From assembly GCA_040751955.1 (NCBI GenBank), contig JBFMFY010000002.1, positions 62,001 through 126,000 on the forward strand: a stretch of 64,000 bases of DNA, read 5' to 3'. Source of the stretch: SpSt-333 sp040751955. Its GTDB lineage: Bacteria; Bacteroidota; Ignavibacteria; UBA10030; UBA8401. The notes beneath the pieces are model-generated. The model was given only the letters and a program-made list of their open reading frames with translations. It did no database searches and was not told where the DNA came from. Positions within the stretch are counted from its first letter, which is position 1, and every line of letters begins with the position of its first letter. Below are positions 1 to 8,658 of the stretch, in pieces. Both the position numbers and the translations under genes were made by a program.

Positions 1-1
1 C

Positions 2-574
2 GATGTGTCCGGCTTGCTTACGCATCTCAAAATAGATAGTGCAGACATTTTAGGGTACAGTATGGGAGGCGGAATAGCCTTTCAGGTAGCCGTGAGACAT
101 CCCGAGCAGGTGCGCAGACTCGTGATCTTATCAGGCACCTATACGCACGACGGATGGTGGCCTGATGTAGAAGCGATGTACGCTACTATCAACGCAGATA
201 TGTTTAAGGGCTCATCCATACAAAAACAATATGACAGCCTTGGAAACGATCCGGCTCACTTTCCGGAATTTGTAAAGAAAGTTATCAGCATTGACCTAAA
301 ACCTTATGATTGGACCAAGGAGGTAAAAAATATAAAGGCTCCGATATTCATAGCAATCGGCGATGCAGATGGGGTGAGATATGAGCATGCATTGGAACTG
401 TTTCGCGCCAAAGGGGGCGGAAAGATGGGAGATATATACGGACTGCCTAAATCCCGTCTGGCAATTTTACCGGGCACCACCCATATAGGCATGATACAAA
501 AGACAGATTGGCTGATGCCGATGATAACTGATTTCCTGAATTCCGATCTCAATGCAGCACCCCCTACATTTTGA
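2..574 (+). CDS. alpha/beta hydrolase, C-terminal part (cut by window edge)
   Basis: The frame is open from the first complete codon, and the first possible start (GTG at 5) lies only about 15 residues before the nucleophile elbow, so the true start is outside the window. The visible part carries the elbow GYSMGG (catalytic Ser), a GDADGVRYEH segment expected to hold the acid, and PGTTH with the likely catalytic His. That is the Ser-Asp-His layout of soluble alpha/beta hydrolases; the substrate cannot be told. The C-terminal half resembles the next gene (GDADxVRxEHAxExFR, LAILPG), so the two look like tandem relatives. An extra Gly/Lys-rich stretch follows the acid segment here. Confidence 0.85.
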   Translation, partial: DVSGLLTHLKIDSADILGYSMGGGIAFQVAVRHPEQVRRLVILSGTYTHDGWWPDVEAMYATINADMFKGSSIQKQYDSLGNDPAHFPEFVKKVISIDLKPYDWTKEVKNIKAPIFIAIGDADGVRYEHALELFRAKGGGKMGDIYGLPKSRLAILPGTTHIGMIQKTDWLMPMITDFLNSDLNAAPPTF

Positions 575-697
575 TGTTGAACGATGAGCATTCTTTTAAG
601 TCTTTGCAGATATGTAAGAGTCGTCGTGCAGCCAAACGGTAAAAAAAATGAAGAACGAAAATTTGCGGTCGTCAAACGCTTACAACAAGGCGAATCT

Positions 698-1582
698 ATG
701 TGGTGGAAAATAACAATGTTCGAAAATATCTTTTTGATCTTTGCGTTATTTATGAGTGCAATGATTGAATATCCCTCATCCCTGAAAACCGGCTACGCGT
801 CTGTAAACGGACTGAAAATGTATTACGAGATTCACGGTACAGACAACGGCAAACCGCCATTGGTACTTATTCACGGCGGCGGCTCGACAATCACCACGAC
901 GTTCGGAAGAGTGCTGCCACTCTTCGCACAACAAAGGCAAGTAATTGCTGTTGAATTGCAAGGACACGGGCACACTGCTGATATTGACCGTCTCGAAACA
1001 TTTGAACAGGATGCGGATGATATCGCCGCTCTCTTGAAAGAATTAAACATCACACAAGCGGACTTCTTCGGGTTCAGCAACGGCGGAAGCACTGCACTGC
1101 AAATCGGCATCAGGCATCCGAGGATAGTACGTACATTAGTTGTTGCATCCGCCATCTTTAAACGAGACGGAATGCCGCCGCAATTCTGGGAATGGATGAA
1201 GAACGCTTCGTTGGAAAACATGCCGGTAAAACTGAAGGAAGCATATCTCGCAGTCGCACCGAATCCCAAAGACCTGATCAAAATGCATGATAACGATGCG
1301 AAGCGGATGGTGGAATTCAAGGACTGGCGTGCCGAGGACATTCAATCAATTAGATCGCCAACACTCATCATCAACGGGGATGCCGATGTTGTTCGTCCCG
1401 AGCATGCAATGGAAATGTTTCGTCTTCTTCCCAACGCAAAACTGGCGATTCTGCCGGGAGGACATGGGGAATATATCGGTGAAATTTTGGCGGCAAAGGA
1501 TGGAAGCAAACTTCCCGAATTGACAGTTGCGTTCATCGAAGAATTCCTTGACGCACAACAAACGGAAAGGAGTATGAAATGA
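698..1582 (+). CDS. alpha/beta hydrolase with N-terminal membrane or signal segment
   Basis: About 294 residues from the ATG at 698, chosen because AAGG lies 7 bases upstream and the product then opens with a hydrophobic segment (ENIFLIFALFMSAMI) typical of a signal or anchor. An in-frame ATG at 584 would add 38 unconvincing residues. The hydrolase core shows an oxyanion-region HGGG, the nucleophile elbow GFSNGG, the acid segment INGDADVVRPEH and a C-terminal GGHGEY His. Ser-Asp-His hydrolase, probably exported or membrane attached; substrate unknown. Its end overlaps the next start by 4 bases (ATGA), so the two are translationally coupled. Confidence 0.85.
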   Translation: MWWKITMFENIFLIFALFMSAMIEYPSSLKTGYASVNGLKMYYEIHGTDNGKPPLVLIHGGGSTITTTFGRVLPLFAQQRQVIAVELQGHGHTADIDRLETFEQDADDIAALLKELNITQADFFGFSNGGSTALQIGIRHPRIVRTLVVASAIFKRDGMPPQFWEWMKNASLENMPVKLKEAYLAVAPNPKDLIKMHDNDAKRMVEFKDWRAEDIQSIRSPTLIINGDADVVRPEHAMEMFRLLPNAKLAILPGGHGEYIGEILAAKDGSKLPELTVAFIEEFLDAQQTERSMK

Positions 1583-2130
1583 GAAAGGTTGTCTTCGCAA
1601 TCAACATCACAATAGACGGCTACTGCGGTCACGAATCGGCGATTGCCGACGATGAATTGCACGAGCACTTCACAGGGCTTTTACGCGATTCAGGTGTTGA
1701 AATTTTCGGACGCAACACGTATAACCTGATGTACCCATACTGGCACGATGTTGCGGTGAATCAATCGGAAACGAAAGTTATCAACGAATTCGCACGTGTG
1801 TACGATGCGGTGCCAAAGATCGTTTTTTCGACAACGTTGAAGAGCGTAGAATGGAACAACACGACGCTGCTTCGCTCAAATCTGCGGGAAGAAATTCTGA
1901 AGTTAAAACAGCAGCCGGGAAAAAATATTTTCATCGGCGGACTTAACATTGCATCGCAGGTTGCACGGTGGAATCTTATCGACGAGTATCACTTTGTTGT
2001 TCATCCGGTGATTGCCGGAAAAGGTCCACGCTTGTTCGAGTCGGGCGGGGAACATTCATTGGAACTTATTAGCTCAAAAAAATTTCAGTCCGGTGCTATT
2101 GCACTGCATTATAAAAATATTCATCAATGA
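1579..2130 (+). CDS. dihydrofolate reductase family protein (RibD C-terminal-like)
   Basis: 183 residues, a normal length for the stand-alone RibD-C/DHFR-fold family. It opens with MRKVVFAINITIDGY, the usual first strand, and has the GRNTYNLMYPYW segment and the nucleotide-binding FIGGLNIASQ loop near residues 116-126, followed by HPVIAGKGPRLFE. The fold binds NAD(P)H and reduces a pterin or pyrimidine-like substrate, but members of this branch are not proven DHFRs. Coupled to the hydrolase upstream through ATGA and followed at once by a small alpha-beta-barrel gene, so it belongs to the same operon. Confidence 0.85.
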   Translation: MRKVVFAINITIDGYCGHESAIADDELHEHFTGLLRDSGVEIFGRNTYNLMYPYWHDVAVNQSETKVINEFARVYDAVPKIVFSTTLKSVEWNNTTLLRSNLREEILKLKQQPGKNIFIGGLNIASQVARWNLIDEYHFVVHPVIAGKGPRLFESGGEHSLELISSKKFQSGAIALHYKNIHQ

Positions 2131-2144
2131 AAGGAGATAACATC

Positions 2145-2447
2145 ATGCTTATCATTCGCGAAGTCATCACGACAAAACCGGGGCAGGCGTCAAAACTGGC
2201 AAAATTGTTCAAGAAAGTCTTTGCCTCTGACCCGACCGCAGTTGTGATGACCGACTTGGTTGGGAATTACAACACTGTGGTGGTAGAGATGAAGGTGAAG
2301 AATTTAGCGGAGTTTGAAAAACAAATGGAAGAGGTAAAATCCGGAAAGCAGGATCCAAACATGGACCCGAAAGTTGCAGAAGAAATGTCCCATTATACAG
2401 AGATGTACCAAACCGGACGGAGAGAGATTTATCAAATTGTTGAATGA
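2145..2447 (+). CDS. small dimeric alpha-beta-barrel (NIPSNAP/ABM-like) protein
   Basis: 100 residues from the ATG at 2145, which has AAGGAG 8 bases upstream; an ATG at 2127 overlaps the previous stop but lacks a good ribosome site. The sequence (strand LIIREVITTKPGQ, helix KLAKLFKKVF, strand VVMTDLVGNYNTVVVEM, then a helix and a C-terminal Tyr-rich tail) looks like a ferredoxin-like dimeric barrel such as antibiotic-biosynthesis monooxygenase or NIPSNAP proteins. No catalytic residue can be assigned. Part of the plus-strand run of small enzymes. Confidence 0.7.
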   Translation: MLIIREVITTKPGQASKLAKLFKKVFASDPTAVVMTDLVGNYNTVVVEMKVKNLAEFEKQMEEVKSGKQDPNMDPKVAEEMSHYTEMYQTGRREIYQIVE

Positions 2448-2521
2448 CCGTTAAGGATCGGTACGAAATCGGAGGACAAACATTCTTGTTTGTCCATTTT
2501 AAAAAATGAGGTGAATGAATA

Positions 2522-2881
2522 ATGAAATACATGCTTCTTGTTTATCTCAGCGAAGATGCCTTGACGGAAAGAGAACGTCAGCAATGCTACAAGGATTCGG
2601 CGGCACTTGCGCGTGACCTCGGCGCGAGCGGAAAATATATCGACGCGTCGCCGCTGCACCCCGTTGCTGTGGCAACCAGTGTCCGGATCCGGAACGGCAA
2701 ACGGCTCATCACCGACGGTCCCTTTGCAGAAACGCGCGAGCAACTTGGCGGATTTTACCTGATTGACGCGAAAAATCTGGATGATGCAATTGCGATTGCA
2801 GAACGTGTGCCGGTTGTAACTGTCGGAACTATCGAAATCCGCCCCGTGCTGGAAATACCCGGGCTGCCGGAGAATTCATGA
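2522..2881 (+). CDS. YCII-related (DGPF) domain protein
   Basis: 119 residues covering one YCII/DGPF domain. The diagnostic stretch ITDGPFAETREQLGGFYLID lies at about residues 61-80, after the first strand MKYMLLVYLSE. These ferredoxin-fold proteins are often found beside ECF sigma factors and AHSA1 proteins. No sigma factor is next to it here, but an AHSA1 protein follows 92 bases downstream. Biochemical role unknown. GAGGTGAATGAATA precedes the ATG. Confidence 0.88.
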   Translation: MKYMLLVYLSEDALTERERQQCYKDSAALARDLGASGKYIDASPLHPVAVATSVRIRNGKRLITDGPFAETREQLGGFYLIDAKNLDDAIAIAERVPVVTVGTIEIRPVLEIPGLPENS

Positions 2882-2973
2882 ACAATTCGCAAGTGCTCCT
2901 GTCGATTTTTATTCTCTTCATTCGACAATATGATGAGAGTGGTCATCATCATTTTCATCAATAAGGAGGCACC

Positions 2974-3402
2974 ATGACAGCATCAACTAAAGCAACAATA
3001 ACCGTACAAACCACAGTCAATGCACCGGTTGAAAAAGCGTGGAAGATTTGGAATGAGCCGGAACATATCACCAAGTGGTGCACCGCTTCTCCGGATTGGC
3101 ACACGCCGCGCGCTGAAAATGATCTGCGAGTCGGCGGAAAACTCTTTTCACGTATGGAAGCCAAAGACGGCAGCGCCGGTTTTGATTTCGTCGGAACTTA
3201 TACCGACGTGCAAATTCATAAAGTAATCGCTTATACCATGGATGACGGACGAAACGTAACAATTAATTTTACGTCCGAAGGAAAAACGACAACGCTTGTT
3301 GAAACATTCGATGCTGAAAACGAAAATCCGGTAGAGCTGCAGAGAGAAGGATGGCAAACCATTCTGAATAATTTCAAAGCGCATGTTGAAAAGATATCAT
3401 AA
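2974..3402 (+). CDS. SRPBCC/AHSA1-domain protein
   Basis: 142 residues, the full length of the AHSA1-type START-like fold. Key marks are VNAPVEKAWKIWNEPEHITKW at the N terminus, DLRVGGKLFSRMEAKDG in the middle and REGWQTILNNFKAHVE in the last helix. The fold binds hydrophobic ligands in a deep pocket; the ligand is unknown. AAGGAGG sits 5-6 bases before the ATG, fixing the start. It lies between the YCII protein and a palindromic repeat. Confidence 0.9.
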   Translation: MTASTKATITVQTTVNAPVEKAWKIWNEPEHITKWCTASPDWHTPRAENDLRVGGKLFSRMEAKDGSAGFDFVGTYTDVQIHKVIAYTMDDGRNVTINFTSEGKTTTLVETFDAENENPVELQREGWQTILNNFKAHVEKIS

Positions 3403-3412
3403 CTTTTTTGAT

Positions 3413-3499
3413 TGTCATTTCGAGCGAAGCGAGAAATCTCGTTATCCAATCAAGAATATTTAAGGTGAGATTCCTCGTTAAAAAATGCTCAGAATGACA
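3413..3499. repeat. dispersed palindromic element (GTCAT...GAGCGAAGCGAG...AATGACA type)
   Basis: An imperfect inverted repeat of about 87 bases. The left arm runs TGTCATTTCGAGCGAAGCG then AGAAATCTC, and the right arm GAGATTCCTCG then GCTCAGAATGACA. The same outer arms (GTCAT, GAGC, GAAG) recur near 18932, 26521, 27590, 32484, 34671 and 52841. It fills the gap between the AHSA1 gene and the next hydrolase and has no coding potential. Confidence 0.8.
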
Positions 3500-3537
3500 G
3501 TGATTTCAGATCGCTAAAATTAATTTTCGGAATAATA

Positions 3538-4323
3538 ATGAATACAGTCATCTCCAAAGACGGAACCGTCATTGCGTACGAAAAAATCGGCAGCGGCAAA
3601 CCTTTGATCCTTGTTGACGGTGCGCTCTGTTACCGTTCGTTCGGACCGATGCCGAAACTTGCACCGCTGCTCGCAAATCATTTTACGGTCTATTATTACG
3701 ACAGGCGCGGACGGGGCGACAGTACCGATGTGCAGCCCTATTCTTTGCAGAAAGAAATTGATGATATTGTAGCGCTCGTGAAAGTGGCGGGAGGTACGGC
3801 GTATATGGCTGGTCTTTCTTCCGGTGCGGCGCTGACGATGTTTGCCGCGGAGGCAGGACTGGATCTTCCCAAAATAGCGCTGTATGAACCGCCGTACGTG
3901 TACGAAAAGAACGGTTCACAACCAAAGATCGATCACGGCGCTACCCTGAAATCTCTTCTCGCGGAAAATAAACGGGGCGAGATGGTGAAATATTTTATGG
4001 TGGATATGGTCGGCGCTCCTGCGTTTGTTGCCTTTATCATGAAACTGATGCCAGCGTGGAAAAAGCTAAAAGCAGTTGCTCACACGCTTCCGTACGATAC
4101 GGCAATCATGGGAGATTTCACAGTACCGGCGGCACGGATCGCAAAAATTAAAAACCGAACGCTCATTGCCGGTGGAGGAAAAAGTCCCTCCACGCTGCAT
4201 ACCGCAGTACAATCCGTTGCCGATGTGCTGCCGAATAAGGAACTCCGGTGGCTCGAAGGACAGACGCACAATGTTAATTCACAGGTGCTGGCATCCGTTT
4301 TGATTAAATTTTTCTCAGCATAA
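3538..4323 (+). CDS. alpha/beta hydrolase
   Basis: 261 residues, a standard single-domain alpha/beta hydrolase. After the strand VYYYDRRGRGDS comes the nucleophile elbow GLSSGA, then a variable cap, a late RTLIAGGGKSP strand and a C-terminal EGQTHNV with the likely catalytic His. The usual acid Asp after the late strand is not obvious (GGGKSP instead of GxxD), so activity is less certain than for the two hydrolases upstream. Related family members are annotated only as predicted hydrolases. Confidence 0.88.
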   Translation: MNTVISKDGTVIAYEKIGSGKPLILVDGALCYRSFGPMPKLAPLLANHFTVYYYDRRGRGDSTDVQPYSLQKEIDDIVALVKVAGGTAYMAGLSSGAALTMFAAEAGLDLPKIALYEPPYVYEKNGSQPKIDHGATLKSLLAENKRGEMVKYFMVDMVGAPAFVAFIMKLMPAWKKLKAVAHTLPYDTAIMGDFTVPAARIAKIKNRTLIAGGGKSPSTLHTAVQSVADVLPNKELRWLEGQTHNVNSQVLASVLIKFFSA

Positions 4324-4438
4324 TCTGCAATCACATACTGCATTGTAAAGAAATTTCGCCGACCCAAGTCGCAGTTCACCGAATTAAATCGAATAAATTA
4401 GTGTGAATTCATTATCTTGAAAGAAAAAAAGGAAATCT

Positions 4439-5776
4439 ATGAATTCACAACGCATCCAAGCGCTAAAAAACGAATTTTCAGGCAAAGTAATTGTACCTGG
4501 CAATGGTGCATATGAACAAGTGCGGAATTCATTTATCCACAAAGGCTCGCCGGCAGTGATACTGCGTCCCGCTACAGCGAACGATGTTGCTGCCGCGATT
4601 CGTTTTGGAAGGACGAATGGGCTTACTATTTCTGTCCGCAGCGGCGGGCACAGCGGCGCAGGACTCAGCACAAATAACGGTGGATTGGTCATTGATCTTT
4701 CTGCGATGAGTACAGTCGAGGTGATCGACAAACAGAAAAATTTGGTCCGAATCGGCAGCGGCGCAACGTGGAAAAAAGTTGCGACGGCACTCGGCGAACA
4801 TGGACTCGCTCTCTCTTCCGGCGACTCAACATCCGTCGGAGTCGGAGGAATTTCACTTGGCGGCGGTATCGGCTGGATGGTGCGCAAGTACGGATTAACG
4901 ATCGACCGCATGAAGGCGGCAGAGATCGTTACCGCCGATGGAAAAATAATCCGCGCAAGTATGAACGAGCATCCAGATTTATTCTGGGCAATCCGCGGTG
5001 GCGGAGGAAACTTCGGTGTTGCAACATATTTTGAATTTGAAGCGGCTCGGGTAGGGCAAGTGTATTCAGGAATGATTATCTATAAACTTGAAAACGTTGC
5101 TGCGCTGTTGAAGGGCTGGCGTGATTACATGAGAATTGCTACAGAAGACCTGACGACGATGTTCCTGTTGCTTCCTTCGATGATGGGAAATCCTCCCTCT
5201 GCCATTGCGTGGTGTTGTTACGCAGGAGATGATGAATCTGACGCTGCAAAGGCAATTGATCCGCTGTTGAAGATCGGTACGGTTGTTCAAAATACGATCA
5301 CGAAGAAAAATTATGCGGATGTGCTTGAAGAACCGCATCCGCCTCAAGGTGTACAGTTCTTCGTTCAGAACGGATTCACGCAAAATTTCAGCAACGAATG
5401 CATCGATGTTGTGGCACAACAGTACGGTACAGAGGTAAGTCCTGCGCTGCAAATACGAAGTGTTGGCGGTGCAATGAAACGTGTTGCAACGGACGCAACA
5501 GCGTTTGCTCATCGCAATGCTGAAGTGATGCTTGTTTCGGCGGCGTTTGTTCCGATAAATGCTTCCGCCAGCGACATAGAGAAAGCGTTGATTCCGTGGA
5601 ATTCGATCGCACCATTTACGTCGGGCGCCTATGTAAATTTTTTCAGCGAGGCGACGGAGAAAGAAGTTTCGGCGGCGTATCCGAAAGAGACATACGAACG
5701 GCTTGCGAACATTAAGAGGCAGTACGATCCGGAGAATATCTTCAACCGGAATTTTAACGTGAAGCCGGCGAAATAA
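4439..5776 (+). CDS. FAD-binding oxidoreductase, berberine-bridge (BBE) type
   Basis: 445 residues with the two-part PCMH FAD fold. AVILRPATANDVAAAIRFG and VRSGGHSGAGLS at residues 39-77 contain the His that in this family carries covalent 8-alpha-linked FAD, followed by GGISLGGGIGWMVRKYGLTID and IRGGGGNFGV. The C-terminal YDPENIFNRNFNVKP is the BBE signature. The conserved Cys of bicovalent members is not evident (SSGDSTSVGVGG at that place), which suggests single covalent attachment. Such enzymes oxidise alcohols, sugars or polyphenols. AAAGGAAA lies before the ATG. Confidence 0.93.
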   Translation: MNSQRIQALKNEFSGKVIVPGNGAYEQVRNSFIHKGSPAVILRPATANDVAAAIRFGRTNGLTISVRSGGHSGAGLSTNNGGLVIDLSAMSTVEVIDKQKNLVRIGSGATWKKVATALGEHGLALSSGDSTSVGVGGISLGGGIGWMVRKYGLTIDRMKAAEIVTADGKIIRASMNEHPDLFWAIRGGGGNFGVATYFEFEAARVGQVYSGMIIYKLENVAALLKGWRDYMRIATEDLTTMFLLLPSMMGNPPSAIAWCCYAGDDESDAAKAIDPLLKIGTVVQNTITKKNYADVLEEPHPPQGVQFFVQNGFTQNFSNECIDVVAQQYGTEVSPALQIRSVGGAMKRVATDATAFAHRNAEVMLVSAAFVPINASASDIEKALIPWNSIAPFTSGAYVNFFSEATEKEVSAAYPKETYERLANIKRQYDPENIFNRNFNVKPAK

Positions 5777-5819
5777 ACAGAAGTAATGAGAAAGGAACGC
5801 CATCAGTGGGGAAACAGAC

Positions 5820-6491
5820 ATGATCGGATATGAAAAATTATTATTCCTTTGTATTTTATTCACTTTATGGACAAGCGGATATGCCCAGCATTCTTCCGGC
5901 GAATTTGCCCGAGTGGTTGTGATACAGCCTAAACCGGGAGCATCTGCCGATTTCACTGCAGGGTATGAACGACACATCGCCTGGCATAGGAACAACAACG
6001 ACCCATGGAGTTGGTATGGCTGGTTTTTTGTGCTTGGGGATCGTCTCGGACAATTTATGGATGGAACATTCAACCACGCGCTTGCGGACTTTGATAAATC
6101 AATTTTACCTGTTGAGGATGCCGCAGATAACCAGAAGAACGTTGTTCCGCATGCAGACTTTATTTCTCACACAATTTACGAACGGCTCCCACATCTAAGT
6201 CATGGTCCGTCATTACCCGATACCTCGCCGTACCTCGCACTTTATACTTTTGTTGTAACTCCGGGAAATGAGCAGAAGTTTGAATCCTCACTGAAAGGTT
6301 TATCCCCCGGACGAATGTCCGTTTTTAAATTGAGAATAGGCGGTCCAATGACGCAATATCTGTTAATGAGGGCGGCAACGTCGTTTTCCTCAGGGGCATC
6401 GTTGCCAGAGATCAAATTGCCGGCAGCAATTGTGCGTGATGCAAAAAGTGAACTCCTTCGTTTTCAGTCAACAATGAGTTATTTCCCCTGA
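5820..6491 (+). CDS. secreted protein of unknown function
   Basis: 223 residues with a signal peptide (hydrophobic LLFLCILFTLWTSG, cleavage expected after residue 22 before QHSS). The mature part begins ARVVVIQPKPGASADFTAGYERHIAWH, like the first strand and helix of dimeric alpha-beta-barrel proteins, and a second similar unit, LALYTFVVTPGNEQKFESSL, starts near residue 135. Two ferredoxin-like halves are therefore plausible, but this is inference. No catalytic motif recognised. It follows the FAD oxidoreductase by 43 bases. Confidence 0.6.
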   Translation: MIGYEKLLFLCILFTLWTSGYAQHSSGEFARVVVIQPKPGASADFTAGYERHIAWHRNNNDPWSWYGWFFVLGDRLGQFMDGTFNHALADFDKSILPVEDAADNQKNVVPHADFISHTIYERLPHLSHGPSLPDTSPYLALYTFVVTPGNEQKFESSLKGLSPGRMSVFKLRIGGPMTQYLLMRAATSFSSGASLPEIKLPAAIVRDAKSELLRFQSTMSYFP

Positions 6492-6562
6492 CCATAACAT
6501 CAATTGAACGTTACTGTAAAGCAGGCAAAAATTATCCAAACACGAAATAGTGTAAGACATCA

Positions 6563-8008
6563 ATGGAAATGAACGAAGACAACAGCGCCGTAATCGGCGA
6601 ACGGAATCAACCCGTAAATACAGTTAGATCGTTGATGCGCGCATTGGGCGATGCGATTCGCGGTACCGAAGCGGATTACACGCAGATCCCGATGGGAAAA
6701 GCGATCTTCCTACTCGCAATTCCGATGATCCTTGAATTAATCATGGAATCGACATTCGCTGTGGTGGACATTTATTTCGTCGGAACGCTCGGCGCTTCCG
6801 CCGTTGCCACGGTCGGACTGACAGAGACATATCTGTTCCTGCTCTATTCGATCGGTATGGGATTGTCGATGGCGGTAACGGCAATCGTCGCACGGCGCAT
6901 CGGTGAGAAGGAAAAAGAAAAAGCAGGTGTTGCAGCAGTGCAGGCAATATTTCTTGCAGTCATTGTTTCCGTTCCGTTTTCTGTCGCAGGAATTTTCTTT
7001 GCAAAAGATCTGCTTGCATTGATGGGCGCCGATCCGTGGACGCTGGAACACGGATACGGCTACATGCAGTGGATGCTCGGCGGCAACGCAGTGATCATGC
7101 TTCTTTTTATTATGAATGCCATCTTTCGCGGAGCGGGAGATGCGGCGACGGCGATGCGCGTTCTCTGGATCGCAAACGGATGTAATATCATTCTCGATCC
7201 AATCCTCATCTTTGGATGGGGACCGTTTCCGCAATTAGGTATCGAAGGGGCGGCGATCGCCACGACGATCGGGAGAAGTGTGGGAGTGCTCATGCAATTG
7301 TGGATCCTCTTCAAAGGAGGGAAACATATTCGTGTGTATCGCAAGCAACTACAGATCCATTGGGAGACGGTCGTCAATATTTTCCGCACGTCGCTCGGCG
7401 GCATCGGGCAGATGATCGTCGCAATGACGTCGTGGATATTCATCATGCGCATCCTGGCGGAATTCGGAAGCAATGTTGTGGCGGGCGCAACAATCGCGTT
7501 GCGGATTATGATGTTTACGATGATGCCGGCGTGGGGAATGTCGAATGCGGTGGCAACACTTGTGGGACAAAACCTCGGCGCCAAACAACCGGATCGAGCC
7601 GAACGCTCCGTGTGGGTGACCGGTGTCTGGAATATGCTCTTTCTCGTTTGCGTTTCTGTTGTCTATAATCTTTACAGTGATTCACTGGTGGGATTATTTT
7701 CGGATGATGCCGGCGTCATTGCGGTGGGATCGCTCTGGCTTACGATCGTGTCGTATTCGTATTTCGTCTACGCCTGGTGGATGGTGGCGACGCAGGCATT
7801 CAACGGATCGGGAGACACCGCCACACCGACGAAGATCAATATCGTTTTCTTCTGGCTCTTCCAGATCCCGGTGTCCTACGTGATGGCAAAGGTTTTCGGA
7901 TTGGGATACACCGGCGTCTTCTGGGCGATCTTCATCTCTGAAACATCCGTAGGATTGTTTACACTCTGGCTCTTTACCAGAGGGGGGTGGAAAAAAACGG
8001 AGGTATGA
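6563..8008 (+). CDS. MATE family multidrug efflux transporter
   Basis: 481 residues with about 12 hydrophobic segments arranged as two six-helix halves. The first half has IPMILELIMESTFAVVDIYFVG and TVGLTETYLFLLYSIGMGLSMAVTAIVARRIG; the second opens near residue 275 with the related VVNIFRTSLGGIGQMIVAMTSWIFIM and continues to MSNAVATLVGQNLGAKQPDRAERS. MATE proteins export drugs or metabolites in exchange for H+ or Na+. A soluble N-terminal extension of about 50 residues precedes the first helix. Confidence 0.95.
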   Translation: MEMNEDNSAVIGERNQPVNTVRSLMRALGDAIRGTEADYTQIPMGKAIFLLAIPMILELIMESTFAVVDIYFVGTLGASAVATVGLTETYLFLLYSIGMGLSMAVTAIVARRIGEKEKEKAGVAAVQAIFLAVIVSVPFSVAGIFFAKDLLALMGADPWTLEHGYGYMQWMLGGNAVIMLLFIMNAIFRGAGDAATAMRVLWIANGCNIILDPILIFGWGPFPQLGIEGAAIATTIGRSVGVLMQLWILFKGGKHIRVYRKQLQIHWETVVNIFRTSLGGIGQMIVAMTSWIFIMRILAEFGSNVVAGATIALRIMMFTMMPAWGMSNAVATLVGQNLGAKQPDRAERSVWVTGVWNMLFLVCVSVVYNLYSDSLVGLFSDDAGVIAVGSLWLTIVSYSYFVYAWWMVATQAFNGSGDTATPTKINIVFFWLFQIPVSYVMAKVFGLGYTGVFWAIFISETSVGLFTLWLFTRGGWKKTEV

Positions 8009-8029
8009 TTTGTTTTCATCTCACTAAAA

Positions 8030-8075
8030 AACCTTGTTAAGGTTTCATATATTTTTCCTTAACCTTAACAAGGTT
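8030..8075. repeat. perfect 15-bp inverted repeat (AACCTTGTTAAGGTT)
   Basis: AACCTTGTTAAGGTT at 8030-8044 and its exact complement at 8061-8075 enclose a 16-base AT-rich loop. Each arm is itself partly palindromic. It lies 22 bases after the MATE stop and may end transcription, though no run of T follows. A closely related pair sits at 17761-17807 after the hybrid kinase, and a looser one at 62615-62642. Confidence 0.75.
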
Positions 8076-8180
8076 ACTTGTTGCAATTTCCTGCATTAAT
8101 TTCCTTTCTTGCTTTCCTACACAGCAACATTTACATTTGCTGAAAAAAGAAAACAAACTTTTTCAATCGGTGGGGATTTC

Positions 8181-8603
8181 ATGTCCGCAATAAAAACTAA
8201 AGCGACAAAGACAAGCATCGCCGACTTTCTTAAAAGCGTAGAGCCGGAGAAGAAAAGAGCAGACAGCATTGCGCTCAAAAAAGTTTTTGACAGCGCGGTG
8301 AAAGAGAACCCGGCGCTTTGGAACAACAACATGATCGGCTACGGCTCGTTCCATTACAAATCCGAGCGGAGCGCGCAGGAAGGGGATTGGCCCTTAACTG
8401 CTTTCTCACCGCGAAAACAGAATATTACTGTGTACATCATGTCCGGAGTAAAAAATTATCCGCAACTGCTAAAAAAACTCGGCAAGTTTAAAATCAGCGG
8501 CGGCTCATGCATCTACATCAACAACCTTGAAGATGTTGACCTGAATGTGTTGAAGAAACTGATCGTGGCTTCGGTGAAGGATATGAAGAAGAAATACGGT
8601 TGA
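8181..8603 (+). CDS. DUF1801 domain protein
   Basis: 140 residues from the ATG at 8181, which has GGGGA a few bases upstream; a start at 8109 would add 24 residues without a ribosome site. The family marks are IADFLKSVEPEKKRADSIALKKVF, WNNNMIGYGSFHYKS and WPLTAFSPRKQNITVYIM, then KLKFK-type sequence around ISGGSCIYINNLEDVD. DUF1801 includes YdhG/frataxin-like small proteins; the role here is unknown. Confidence 0.88.
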   Translation: MSAIKTKATKTSIADFLKSVEPEKKRADSIALKKVFDSAVKENPALWNNNMIGYGSFHYKSERSAQEGDWPLTAFSPRKQNITVYIMSGVKNYPQLLKKLGKFKISGGSCIYINNLEDVDLNVLKKLIVASVKDMKKKYG

Positions 8604-8613
8604 TGGTTATACC

Positions 8614-8652
8614 AGATTTGCCAAGTCTTAAAGACTTGGCAAATCTTTTTAT
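8614..8652. terminator. bidirectional rho-independent terminator
   Basis: AGATTTGCCAAGTCTT at 8614-8629 and its exact complement at 8631-8646 form a 16-bp stem with a minimal loop, followed by TTTTATT on the plus strand and preceded by T-rich sequence on the minus strand only weakly. It lies between the converging DUF1801 and DUF4199 genes. Confidence 0.85.
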
Positions 8653-8658
8653 TCTACT

